Shown here one piece after another: positions 1 through 7,639 of a DNA stretch of 64,000 bases; positions within the stretch are counted from its first letter, which is position 1; each line of letters starts with the position of its first letter. The stretch spans positions 151,966 through 215,965 of the forward strand of contig SKKN01000023.1 of NCBI GenBank assembly GCA_007121455.1, in the 5' to 3' direction. The translations under genes and the position numbers were made by a program. The notes under the pieces are model-generated. The model did no database searches. It had not been told where the DNA came from and worked only from the letters and a program-made list of their open reading frames with translations. This stretch comes from Gemmatimonadota bacterium (GTDB lineage Bacteria; Gemmatimonadota; Gemmatimonadetes; Longimicrobiales; Gaopeijiaceae).

Positions 1-1
1 T

Positions 2-778
2 CATGAGGCCGGCCATGCGGTGATCGGTCTGCGAGTGCCGGGGCTGGATCCCATCCACAAGGTGACGATCATCCCTCGCGGCCGGGCCCTCGGCATCACC
101 GCGTCTCTTCCGAGCGAGGACCGGCACTCCTATACGAAGGACTGGCTCGAGGCTCAGCTCGTGATGCTCTTCGGAGGTCGCGTGGCGGAGGAGATGATCT
201 TCGGGCCAGAGAAGGTGACGACAGGTGCGGGCAACGATATCGAGCGCGCCACACAGATGGCGCGGAGGATGGTGACGCGGTTCGGAATGTCCGACGCGGT
301 GGGACTGATGGCCGTAGGAGACTCGGACCACGAGGTATTCCTCGGCAAGGACATCGGTCAACGCCGGGACGTGTCGGAGCATACCGCGCAGCTCGTCGAC
401 CAGGAGGTGAAGCGGATCCTGGACGAGGCCCACGAGCAGGCCCGTGAAGTGCTTACGCGCGAACAGGAGCTGCTCGAGGGGATCGCCGGGGCCTTGCTCG
501 AAAGGGAAACGCTCGAAGGGAACGAGATCCGGATTCTCGCTCGCGGGGAGCCTCTCCCCCCCGTCGAAGGTGCGACGGACCCTGACACGGAGGTGGGTGA
601 CGAACAAGAGCCCGGAATGGAGGGCCGCCAAGCAGCCGGCGTCGCTTCCGAGCTCGAAGGATCTGGCGGTTCCGGGTCCGACGATCCAGAGGAGGCGAAC
701 GAGGAGGAGAAGGATTCCCTTCCGGCCTCTGCCGCGCGCTTCCGGAGGGAGGATCCGGAAGCCGACGCATCCCGCTGA
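2..778 (+). CDS. ftsH: ATP-dependent zinc metalloprotease FtsH, C-terminal part (5' end outside window)
   Basis: This is the protease half of the membrane-anchored AAA+ protease FtsH, which degrades membrane and regulatory proteins. The first in-frame codons already spell HEAGH, the zinc-binding HExxH motif, so the membrane segments and AAA+ module lie upstream of the window. Typical family sequence follows: GRVAEEMIFG, then GAGNDIERA near nt 236, whose Asp is the expected third zinc ligand. The last 70 or so residues (from about nt 555) are very acidic and rich in Glu, Gly and Ser, longer than the usual tail. The stop overlaps the folP start as ATGA, so the two are probably co-translated. 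Confidence 0.95.
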   Translation, partial: HEAGHAVIGLRVPGLDPIHKVTIIPRGRALGITASLPSEDRHSYTKDWLEAQLVMLFGGRVAEEMIFGPEKVTTGAGNDIERATQMARRMVTRFGMSDAVGLMAVGDSDHEVFLGKDIGQRRDVSEHTAQLVDQEVKRILDEAHEQAREVLTREQELLEGIAGALLERETLEGNEIRILARGEPLPPVEGATDPDTEVGDEQEPGMEGRQAAGVASELEGSGGSGSDDPEEANEEEKDSLPASAARFRREDPEADASR

Positions 779-1809
779 TGGACCGGAAGCGGGAACCCGC
801 CGAACCCGCCGAGGGGATCGGGGTCGGAAAGGGCCCTGGTCCCCTTTTCTCTGCGTCCGCGTCCGAGTGGCGTCTTCGGGACCACACCTTCTCCCTTCAG
901 CGGCCTGCGGTGATGGGGATCCTGAACCTCACCCCGGATTCGTTTTCAGACGGAGGTGAACTCCCGGATCTCGAAGGAGCGGTCCGGAAAGCGGAAGCGA
1001 TGGTCGACGCGGGAGCGCGCCTGCTCGACGTGGGAGGCGAGTCGACGCGTCCCGGTGCCCGGGAGGTCCCGGAGGCGGAGGAGATCCGCCGAATCCTGCC
1101 CTTCGTGAAGGAGGCAGTGAAGCGGTTCTCCGTGCCTGTCTCCGTCGACACCCGAAAGAGCGGCGTGGCTCGGAGGGTGCTCGCTGAGGGAGCCCATGTG
1201 ATCAACGACGTCTCCGGGCTCTCCCATGACCCCCTGCTGGGGGAGGTGGTGGCCGAAGCGGAAGCTGGGCTCATCCTCATGCACATGCGGGGCACGCCTG
1301 CCGACATGCGGTCCCATGCGCGGTACGACGACCTCATGGGGGAGATCCTGTGCGAGTTGGAGGCCGCTCTCGGCCGAGCCCGCGCGGCGGGGGTGAGCCC
1401 CGAGCGAATCGCGCTCGATCCCGGAATCGGGTTTGCCAAGACGGCGGAGCATAGTGTGCGCGTATTGCGGGAGCTGGGCCGCGTCAGGACGATAGGGCGT
1501 CCGGTCGTCCTGGGGCCGAGCCGAAAGAGCTTCCTGGGCAAGGTGACCGGGCGTCCGCCGCGGGAGCGAGTGGACGGAAGCGTAGCGGCGTGCGTTCTCG
1601 GATTCCTTCAGGGGGCGCGGATTTTTCGTGTGCACGATGTGCGGGAGGTGGTCGACGCTCTCCGGGTTGCGGAGGCTGTGGAGGGAGAGGGAATCGGTGG
1701 AGCGGTGGACCGCGCCGGAGGGGCGCCGGGTCTGGAGCGGCTGGGGGGATGCGCACGCGAGAAGGAGGCCGCGAAGGGGCCCGAAGGGACACGGGAGGCC
1801 GCAGGATGA
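778..1809 (+). CDS. folP: Dihydropteroate synthase
   Basis: FolP condenses 6-hydroxymethyl-dihydropterin pyrophosphate with p-aminobenzoate in folate synthesis. Family motifs occur in order: MGILNLTPDSFSDGG, GGESTRPGA, SVDTRKSGVA, HVINDVSG, DPGIGF and GPSRKSFLG, which cover the pterin and phosphate sites of the TIM barrel. At 343 residues it exceeds the usual 270-290. About 40 residues precede the barrel and a Gly/Glu/Arg-rich tail follows it. The ATG overlaps the ftsH stop (ATGA); a start nearer the barrel cannot be excluded. The stop overlaps the cdaA start. Confidence 0.95.
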   Translation: MDRKREPAEPAEGIGVGKGPGPLFSASASEWRLRDHTFSLQRPAVMGILNLTPDSFSDGGELPDLEGAVRKAEAMVDAGARLLDVGGESTRPGAREVPEAEEIRRILPFVKEAVKRFSVPVSVDTRKSGVARRVLAEGAHVINDVSGLSHDPLLGEVVAEAEAGLILMHMRGTPADMRSHARYDDLMGEILCELEAALGRARAAGVSPERIALDPGIGFAKTAEHSVRVLRELGRVRTIGRPVVLGPSRKSFLGKVTGRPPRERVDGSVAACVLGFLQGARIFRVHDVREVVDALRVAEAVEGEGIGGAVDRAGGAPGLERLGGCAREKEAAKGPEGTREAAG

Positions 1810-2609
1810 GCGCGCTCTGGGATCAGTTCCAGATCATTCGGCCCGGGTGGGGTGACCTGATCGAGATCCTCATCGTCGCGGCGCTCTTCTACCGCATTCT
1901 CATCCTTCTGCAGCGCACCCGCGCCATGCAGATCCTGGTCGGCGTCGCCCTCCTGGGTGGAGGGTACTTCCTCGCGCGGATCCTCGAGCTGGATCTCATC
2001 CGGACCCTGCTCGAGACCCTCTTCCAGTACGGCGCGATCGCCGCGCTCGTGATCTTCCAGCCCGAACTGCGCTCGGCGCTCGCGCGCCTTGGGCAGAACC
2101 GCATGCTTCGGCTCTTCACGAAGCTGGAGGGGAACGAGGTCGTGGACGAGCTCGTCGAAGCCGTGGAGCAGCTCGCCCGCTCGAAGACCGGGGCGATCAT
2201 CGCGATCGAAAACGACGTGGGTCTGGACGAGTACGCCCGCACCGGAAGCCCGATCGAGGCCCGGGTCTCCTGCGACATGCTCACCACGATCTTCACGCCG
2301 AACTCACCCCTTCACGATGGGGCGGTGATCATCGTCGGAGATACGATCAAGGCGGCGGGGGCGATCCTGCCTCTGGGCCAGAGTCCGCTGCAGGACCGAA
2401 CGCTCGGAACGCGCCACCGTGCCGCACTGGGCCTGAGTGAGGAGTCCGACGCGCTGGTGGTCGTGGTGAGTGAGGAGACGGCACGGATCTCCGTGGCGAC
2501 GGCGGGCCGCCTGCAGGTGGGGATCGATCCCCAGAGATTGCGTGAGATTTTGGAAGGATCGGTGCCGAAGCAGCAGAAGGGATTGAAGCTGGCGGCCTCG
2601 CCCAGTTGA
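1806..2609 (+). CDS. cdaA: Diadenylate cyclase CdaA
   Basis: CdaA makes cyclic di-AMP from two ATP at the membrane. The 267-residue protein has hydrophobic helices in its first 90 or so residues, then a DisA_N (DAC) domain. The catalytic DGA motif is at residues 171-173 (SPLHDGAVIIVGD) and the RHR motif at 203-205 (TRHRAALGLSE). I chose the ATG at 1806 because it overlaps the folP stop (ATGA) and begins just before the first helix. No gene for the usual partner CdaR follows; the next gene belongs to the TonB system. Confidence 0.95.
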   Translation: MSALWDQFQIIRPGWGDLIEILIVAALFYRILILLQRTRAMQILVGVALLGGGYFLARILELDLIRTLLETLFQYGAIAALVIFQPELRSALARLGQNRMLRLFTKLEGNEVVDELVEAVEQLARSKTGAIIAIENDVGLDEYARTGSPIEARVSCDMLTTIFTPNSPLHDGAVIIVGDTIKAAGAILPLGQSPLQDRTLGTRHRAALGLSEESDALVVVVSEETARISVATAGRLQVGIDPQRLREILEGSVPKQQKGLKLAASPS

Positions 2610-2708
2610 CCGGGGCACCGCCGTCTTCCGGCCCCTCGAAAGGGGAGCTGAGAGAGCCGCCCACCCTTCTCGCATCGAGGGGAACCGTGAACGAGCGCAG
2701 AGGTTTCG

Positions 2709-2738
2709 TTGACAGCGGTGGGACCCCCCCCGTACATT
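2709..2738 (+). promoter_or_regulatory. Sigma-70-like promoter of the exbB-tonB operon
   Basis: A perfect -35 TTGACA (2709-2714) is followed after 18 bp by TACATT (2733-2738), four of six matches to the -10 consensus. Transcription would start near 2745 and give a leader of about 100 nt before the exbB start. The rest of the 234-bp gap shows only a short hairpin (CCCCT, loop CGAA, AGGGG, 2632-2645) without a T-tract. Confidence 0.55.
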
Positions 2739-2843
2739 GGCGCCGATGGTCCCGGTCCAGGGTGCAGCCGTCGCCAATCGCCCCCTCCGGGTGCTCAGCG
2801 TCGTCGAAGAACAAGGGACACCGGACAACGAGAGGAGCCACGT

Positions 2844-3611
2844 TTGGACACTGAGTATACGATTCTATCGCTGTTCGCCGACGGCGGACCGATGATGTAC
2901 GCCCTCATGCTCTGTTCCCTCATTGCGACGGGGGTAATCATAGCCAAGGCGTGGACCCTTTGGGTGGCCCATCGTGAGACGGATTCGGTCCTTGCCCAGG
3001 TGGGGGAGCTCACCCAGGCCGGGCAGATCGACGATGCGATCCGGGTCGCCGCCAACACACCCGGACCCACGGCGGCGATCCTTCTTGCCGGGCTGAGACG
3101 CATCCGTGAGAAGCGGTTGAGGGAAGCGGAGCTCGAGCAGGCGATCGACACCACGGGGACGATCGAGCTCGGGTTCCTGGAGCGAGGCCTCGTGATTCTG
3201 GCGACGGTCGCCAACGTCGCTCCGCTCATGGGCTTCCTGGGGACGGTAGCCGGGATGATCATGGCCTTCGCCGCGATCGAGGCGGCCGGAGATGTCGACG
3301 CGACGCTGGTCGCGGGCGGGATCAAGGTGGCGCTCCTCACCACCGCGACCGGCCTCACGATCGCCATACCGGTGAATATCGCGTACAATTTCTTCGTGAC
3401 CCGTATCGACAAGCTCATCGTCGATATGGAGCAGGGGACCCAGCAGGTTCTGAACCTCGCCTGGGACCTGGAGCGGAGGGGAGAGGTAATGATGGCGGGC
3501 TCAGGATCGGCCGCCCGGGGAACGGGACCCAGAGCCGACCTGGGTCGAACGGCCCCGCCCGCCACACCGCCGGCGCCCGATCTGGACGAGCCCCGGAAGG
3601 GTGGCGGCTGA
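2844..3611 (+). CDS. exbB: MotA/TolQ/ExbB proton channel protein
   Basis: This inner-membrane channel subunit uses the proton gradient to energise TonB (or TolA-like) transport. The 255-residue protein has an N-terminal helix (PMMYALMLCSLIATGVIIAK) and a C-terminal pair with the family pattern: PLMGFLGTVAGMI, then KVALLTTATGLTIAIPV. I chose TTG at 2844, preceded by GAGGAG with about 7 nt spacing. Earlier in-frame starts would add a Pro/Arg-rich stretch overlapping the promoter. The tail after the last helix is Gly/Pro/Ala-rich. The following exbD-exbD-tonB genes favour ExbB over TolQ. Confidence 0.9.
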   Translation: MDTEYTILSLFADGGPMMYALMLCSLIATGVIIAKAWTLWVAHRETDSVLAQVGELTQAGQIDDAIRVAANTPGPTAAILLAGLRRIREKRLREAELEQAIDTTGTIELGFLERGLVILATVANVAPLMGFLGTVAGMIMAFAAIEAAGDVDATLVAGGIKVALLTTATGLTIAIPVNIAYNFFVTRIDKLIVDMEQGTQQVLNLAWDLERRGEVMMAGSGSAARGTGPRADLGRTAPPATPPAPDLDEPRKGGG

Positions 3612-3687
3612 CCGCACGCGGAACCTCGGTGCGGTCGTATGGTAAATGAGATGTGGAGTGGTTCCTCGATCAGGAGAGGTGTGAGCG

Positions 3688-4110
3688 GTGGCGCTTCTAA
3701 AGAAGAAGTCGAAGGTCAGTGACGAGATGTCGAGCGCAGGAATGGCTGACATCGCGTTCCTTCTGCTGATCTTCTTCCTCGTGACGACGGTGTTCCCGCG
3801 GGATCAGGGGCTGCGAATCGTGCTTCCGGAAGCACAGGAAGAGGTGGAGATTCCGCAGAGAAACATCCTGCACATCCACATCCAGCCCACAGGAATCGTG
3901 GAACTGCGACGTGGCGAAAGCCCTGACGTCCAGCAAGTTCGGCCTCAGCAGCTCGAGCAAATCTGGCGGCAGGAGGTGGCGCAGAATCCGCAGTTGATCG
4001 CGGGGGTCCAGACCCACCCGGAGGCGGCACATCGCCACATGGTGGCAGTACTCGACGCGCTCCATCTGGCGCGTGCTCAGAGGATCTCGCTGCAGATGTT
4101 GGAGGGTTGA
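3688..4110 (+). CDS. exbD: ExbD/TolR family protein (first copy)
   Basis: ExbD is the second subunit of the proton-driven motor. The 140-residue protein has a short cytoplasmic Lys-rich N-terminus, one membrane helix and a periplasmic domain. The functional helix Asp is D21, in ADIAFLLLIFFLVTTVF. The periplasmic part is Gln-rich and ends with the usual ALHLARAQRISLQ-type helix. The GTG start at 3688 gives the normal short N-terminus; an AGGAG lies 11 nt upstream. A second exbD follows after 3 nt, so the motor may use two different ExbD subunits. Confidence 0.92.
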   Translation: MALLKKKSKVSDEMSSAGMADIAFLLLIFFLVTTVFPRDQGLRIVLPEAQEEVEIPQRNILHIHIQPTGIVELRRGESPDVQQVRPQQLEQIWRQEVAQNPQLIAGVQTHPEAAHRHMVAVLDALHLARAQRISLQMLEG

Positions 4111-4113
4111 TCG

Positions 4114-4566
4114 ATGGGACTCAAAGGCGGCGGAGGTTTGGAGCGGAAGTCGAAGACATCGGACAAGATCCCCGAGTCTTCGTTGGCGGACATCGCCCTG
4201 CTCCTGCTCATCTTCTTCATGCTGACGACGGTCTTCAGGACGGAGCAGGATCGGCCGATCGAGTGGCCGACCGCGGAAGCCACGGAGCAGATCGATGAGA
4301 AGCGCGACCGCATCATGTACGTGTGGGTCGAGCAGAACGGGGACGTCTGGATCAACGACCGGCTCACGCCGATGGAGCAGGTGTCGGACGTCGTGCAGCC
4401 GGCTTGGCAGGCGTCGGGGAGGCGGCTTGTGATCTCGCTCCGAGCGGATGCAAACGTACCCTATCGCTTCGTGAACACCGTTCAGGAACAGCTTCAGCAG
4501 GCGGGCGCGATCTACCTCGTGTTCGCCACGGACCTGGAGCGTAGAATGGCGAGGGAGAGACGATGA
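4114..4566 (+). CDS. exbD: ExbD/TolR family protein (second copy)
   Basis: This second ExbD has 150 residues. A Gly/Lys-rich cytoplasmic N-terminus leads into one membrane helix carrying the family Asp at D26 (LADIALLLLIFFMLTTVF), followed by a periplasmic domain. It differs strongly from the first copy outside the helix, so it is a paralogue and not a recent duplicate. Its stop overlaps the tonB start (ATGA). Paired exbD genes next to tonB are known from other outer-membrane bacteria. Confidence 0.92.
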   Translation: MGLKGGGGLERKSKTSDKIPESSLADIALLLLIFFMLTTVFRTEQDRPIEWPTAEATEQIDEKRDRIMYVWVEQNGDVWINDRLTPMEQVSDVVQPAWQASGRRLVISLRADANVPYRFVNTVQEQLQQAGAIYLVFATDLERRMARERR

Positions 4567-5273
4567 CCGACGAGAGACAGGTCCCGGACGAAGAGTTGCA
4601 GCAAGCCCCAGAGAGCGAGTTCAACGAGTTCCAAACGGCGAATGACCAGTTCAAGCGTTCGTTTGGGTCGTGGTTCTGGGGTTCAATGGTCGCGGCTACC
4701 GCGTTCCACTTCGTTCTGATGTCCTTCTGGCCGTCGATGACGGCAGAGGACGTCGGGTTCACTCAGGACGAGATGGAGGCGATCGAGCTCCCTCCCGAGA
4801 TCGAAATCCCACCGCCGCCCGAGCAGATCCAGCGGCCCGCCACACCGGTCGTGACGGACGCGACGATCGACGAGGACGTGACGATCGAGCCGACGACTTT
4901 CGAGGATAACCTCCCGGAGGATCTGCCGCCGCCACCGAGTGAGGGTGCCGTCGACCTTTCGGATCAGCCGACGTTCACGCCGTTCACGCAGGCGCCAGAG
5001 GTGACGAACCGTCAACAGGTGGGGCGGACTCTGCAGCGGGAATATCCGTCTCTCCTGCGAGACGCCGGAATCGGTGGCACCGTGATGATGCACTTCTTCA
5101 TCAACGAGGAAGGCGTGGTGGAGAACTTCATCGTCGCCGAGACCTCGGGCCACTCCGCGCTTGACGACGCGGCGCTCCGGGTGGCTGAGGCATTCGAGTT
5201 CTCGCCGGCGTACAACCGGGACCAGCAGGTGCCGGTCTGGATTCAGATTCCGATTACGTTCACGACGAACTGA
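4563..5273 (+). CDS. tonB: TonB energy transducer
   Basis: TonB spans the periplasm and passes ExbB/ExbD energy to TonB-dependent outer-membrane receptors. The 236-residue protein has a cytoplasmic N-terminus of about 35 residues, longer than in E. coli, and one membrane helix (FWGSMVAATAFHFVLMSFWP). A Pro/Glu-rich spacer follows (PPEIEIPPPPEQIQRP). The C-terminal domain has the expected GIGGTVMMHFFINEEGVVE, ALDDAALRVAEAFEFSPA and final beta strand. It is the last gene of its operon; a strong hairpin follows. Confidence 0.93.
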   Translation: MTDERQVPDEELQQAPESEFNEFQTANDQFKRSFGSWFWGSMVAATAFHFVLMSFWPSMTAEDVGFTQDEMEAIELPPEIEIPPPPEQIQRPATPVVTDATIDEDVTIEPTTFEDNLPEDLPPPPSEGAVDLSDQPTFTPFTQAPEVTNRQQVGRTLQREYPSLLRDAGIGGTVMMHFFINEEGVVENFIVAETSGHSALDDAALRVAEAFEFSPAYNRDQQVPVWIQIPITFTTN

Positions 5274-5327
5274 GGTTCGAGCTCCGGAGTGACGGCGCGA
5301 GGACCGGCCGGCGCTTCCTGCTCCTTC

Positions 5328-5369
5328 AGCCATCGGGCCCCGCCGGATCTCCGGCGGGGCCCGATGGCT
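5328..5369 (+). terminator. Hairpin terminator after tonB
   Basis: A perfect 17-bp inverted repeat (5328-5344 with 5353-5369) encloses the loop GGATCTCC, which can add two more pairs. The stem is very GC-rich. No T-run follows, so it may act as a bidirectional structure or mRNA 3'-end stabiliser. It sits between the tonB stop and the yggS promoter. Confidence 0.75.
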
Positions 5370-5416
5370 ATCTGTGCACGAACCATCGAGCGGTTCCGCG
5401 GACCCGATCGATGCTG

Positions 5417-5422
5417 TAAAAT
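5417..5422 (+). promoter_or_regulatory. Candidate -10 element for a leaderless yggS transcript
   Basis: TAAAAT (five of six matches to TATAAT) is preceded directly by TG. The -35 position (5394-5399, TTCCGC) is weak. Initiation 6-8 nt downstream would fall at about 5429, practically on the yggS ATG at 5431. That fits the absence of any Shine-Dalgarno sequence there. Confidence 0.45.
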
Positions 5423-5430
5423 TAACGGCT

Positions 5431-6129
5431 ATGCAAACTGCGAATATCGAAAGCCGCATCGCGCGGGTTCGTGACACGATTTCCGCCGCGGCCGCTCGGG
5501 TCGGTCGCGACCCCGGAAAGGTCACCGTGGTCGCGGTCACGAAGGGGCATCCGGCGGAAGTCGTGCAAGCGGCGTTGGACGCGGGCATCGAGGATATCGG
5601 TGAAAACCGGGTCGAGGAGCTGGAAGAAAAGGTCGAGCGGATCGGACGGCACGCCTGCCGCTGGCACATGGTGGGTCACGTGCAGAGGAGAAAGGCGCCC
5701 CAGGTGCTGGAACTCGCGGATATCCTACACTCTCTCGGGTCCGTGCGGCTGGCCGAGCGGTTCGAGCGGGTCTTCCCCGAAGACGGTAGGGATCCGTTCC
5801 CTGTTCTCGTACAGGTCAACACCTCCGGCGAGGAGAGTAAGGGAGGGTTCGAGCCCGAGGGGATCCTGGGGGAGCTTGAAGCCATCCTCGCCCTTCCCTC
5901 GCTCCGGGTGCAGGGGCTGATGACGATGGCTCCTCTGACGGACGATGAGGTCGTGCTGCGACGCGCGTTTGGACGTCTGCGAGAGGTGCACCGGAGCGCG
6001 TTGACGCTACCAGGATACTCAGGGCAGGAGCTTTCGATGGGAATGTCCAACGATTATGCCATCGCCGTGGAGGAGGGCAGCACGATGGTCCGCCTTGGCA
6101 CGGCCCTTCTGGGGGAGCGGCCTCGATGA
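5431..6129 (+). CDS. yggS: YggS family PLP homeostasis protein
   Basis: This is a pyridoxal-5'-phosphate binding protein of the YggS/YlmE/PROSC family, with a TIM-barrel fold like the alanine racemase N-domain. It is linked to PLP and amino-acid homeostasis and has no known catalysis. The PLP lysine lies in VVAVTKGHP. Other family motifs are IGENRVEE, WHMVGHVQRRK, VNTSGEESKGG, GLMTMAP and the C-terminal LSMGMSNDYAIAVEEGSTMVRLG. I chose the ATG at 5431 (232 residues, normal length) because the protein then begins directly with helix 1. There is no Shine-Dalgarno sequence. The stop overlaps divIVA (ATGA). Confidence 0.93.
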   Translation: MQTANIESRIARVRDTISAAAARVGRDPGKVTVVAVTKGHPAEVVQAALDAGIEDIGENRVEELEEKVERIGRHACRWHMVGHVQRRKAPQVLELADILHSLGSVRLAERFERVFPEDGRDPFPVLVQVNTSGEESKGGFEPEGILGELEAILALPSLRVQGLMTMAPLTDDEVVLRRAFGRLREVHRSALTLPGYSGQELSMGMSNDYAIAVEEGSTMVRLGTALLGERPR

Positions 6130-6758
6130 TCGACATCACGCCCCTCGACATCCGGAAGAAGCGCGGCGACTTTGGACGCGCGTTGCGCGGCTATGATCCG
6201 CAGGAGGTCGACACCTTTCTGGAGCTCGCCGCGGACCGGCTGGAAGAGACGGTGAAGGAGCTCAAGGAGCTCCGGTCACAGGTTGCGGACCTGCAGGAGC
6301 GGGTCAGCCGAGGGGAGGGGAGGGAACAGGCTGTGCAGGAGGCCCTGGTGATGGCGCAGGAGCTCCGGGAGGAGATCCGGGTCCACGCGTCCCGGGAAGC
6401 CAACCTCGTGAGGCGGGAGGCGGAGGAGGAAGTGGAGCGGATCCGTGCCAGGGCCGCTGCACTGGTCGAAGAGCGAACCAACCACCTCGAGGAGATCGAC
6501 CGGCATCGAAGCAAGGTCCTTCGCGAGTTGCGGGGGTTTCTCGCGCGGGAGCTGGATACGGTGGAAGTCGAGGAACGGCGGAGTGTTTCGGTGGACCTGA
6601 GCGGGCCGGCGGAGGTCCGTAGCTCTTCGGATGAAGTGATCGCAGAAGGCGACGAGGTGCCGGGCTCCGGGGGCGCGGTGGAGGATCGCGAAGAGGCCGC
6701 GTTCGGTTCGGGGGATGGTGGACCGGAGGAGCCTCGCGACGAGAAGGTGCAGCAGTGA
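6126..6758 (+). CDS. divIVA: DivIVA domain protein
   Basis: DivIVA-family coiled-coil proteins recognise curved membrane and organise division or pole proteins. The N-terminal signature is ITPLDIRKKRGDFGRALRGY, then DPQEVDTFLELAADRLEE. A long coiled coil rich in Glu, Arg and Leu covers about residues 35-140, followed by an acidic, probably disordered tail to residue 210. It sits between yggS and genes matching the ileS-lspA-rluD order of Gram-positive bacteria, which supports true DivIVA over a generic coiled coil. Its partners are unknown here. It overlaps both neighbours by 4 nt. Confidence 0.9.
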   Translation: MIDITPLDIRKKRGDFGRALRGYDPQEVDTFLELAADRLEETVKELKELRSQVADLQERVSRGEGREQAVQEALVMAQELREEIRVHASREANLVRREAEEEVERIRARAAALVEERTNHLEEIDRHRSKVLRELRGFLARELDTVEVEERRSVSVDLSGPAEVRSSSDEVIAEGDEVPGSGGAVEDREEAAFGSGDGGPEEPRDEKVQQ

Positions 6759-7639
6759 CGGGGGCCCCCCGCGGGGAAGCGAGGCTATCGGCCGCGGAGG
6801 CGATGCGGCGGATCGCGGAAGCGACCCGCGTCATTCGAAACCGAAGTGACCGGGAGCCCCGGATCGGGATCATCCTCGGGACGGGGCTCGGGTCACTTGC
6901 GGACGCGATCGAGGTCGAGACAGCGATCCCGTACCCGGAGATTCCGCACTTTCCGGTTCCCACCGTCGAAGGCCATGCCGGAAGGGTCCTGATCGGGCTC
7001 CTGGAGGGAATTCCCGTCGTCGCGATGCAGGGGCGTTTCCACCTCTACGAGGGCTACACGTCCTTCGAGGTGGCCTTTCCGGTTCGGGTTCTGAAAATGC
7101 TCGGGATCGACACCCTGGTCGTATCCGGCGCGTGCGGCGGCATGAACCCGCTGTGGGACGCCGGGGACATCGTGCTCATCGACGACCACCTGAACCTCCT
7201 CGGGGACAATCCGCTCGTGGGGGAGAACCTGGATGAGCTCGGTCCCCGCTTCCCGGACATGTCGGAGCCTTACGACCGCGCGCTCCAGAAGTTGACTCAG
7301 GACGTGGCGCTCGAGTTGGGTATCACGCTTCGCCGGGGAGTCTATGCGGCGTGGCTGGGCCCGGCGCTCGAGACCCGCGCGGAATACCGCATGCTGCGGA
7401 CACTGGGGGCGGACGTGGTGGGGATGTCCACGGTGCCCGAGGTCCTCGTCGCGCGGCACATGGGAGTGCGTGTCCTCGGCCTGGTGATCGTCACGGATCT
7501 TTGTCTTCCGGACGCGCTCGAGCCGATCGACGTTCCCGCGATCATCCGCACTGCGAAGGACGCCGAGCCTCGGCTGACTGAGCTCGTTCGTTCCGTGGTG
7601 CGCACCCTTTCCCCCTTCGAGGCCCCATCTACCGGATGA
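6755..7639 (+). CDS. Purine nucleoside phosphorylase (trimeric PNP/MTAP family), Asp at base-specificity site
   Basis: This salvage enzyme splits purine nucleosides with phosphate. The 294-residue protein carries GIILGTGLGSLAD (phosphate loop), EGHAGR, GRFHLYEGY, SGACGGMN, GPALETRAEYRM with the base-contacting Glu (E206), and GADVVGMSTVPE. Where typical trimeric PNPs have Thr-Asn (human N243), this protein has Thr-Asp (D248, VIVTDLCLPD). Asp at this site is associated with 6-amino purines, as in methylthioadenosine phosphorylases. Base range may therefore be broader than guanosine and inosine. The GTG start overlaps the divIVA stop, and the stop overlaps ileS. Confidence 0.88.
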   Translation: MTGAPRGEARLSAAEAMRRIAEATRVIRNRSDREPRIGIILGTGLGSLADAIEVETAIPYPEIPHFPVPTVEGHAGRVLIGLLEGIPVVAMQGRFHLYEGYTSFEVAFPVRVLKMLGIDTLVVSGACGGMNPLWDAGDIVLIDDHLNLLGDNPLVGENLDELGPRFPDMSEPYDRALQKLTQDVALELGITLRRGVYAAWLGPALETRAEYRMLRTLGADVVGMSTVPEVLVARHMGVRVLGLVIVTDLCLPDALEPIDVPAIIRTAKDAEPRLTELVRSVVRTLSPFEAPSTG

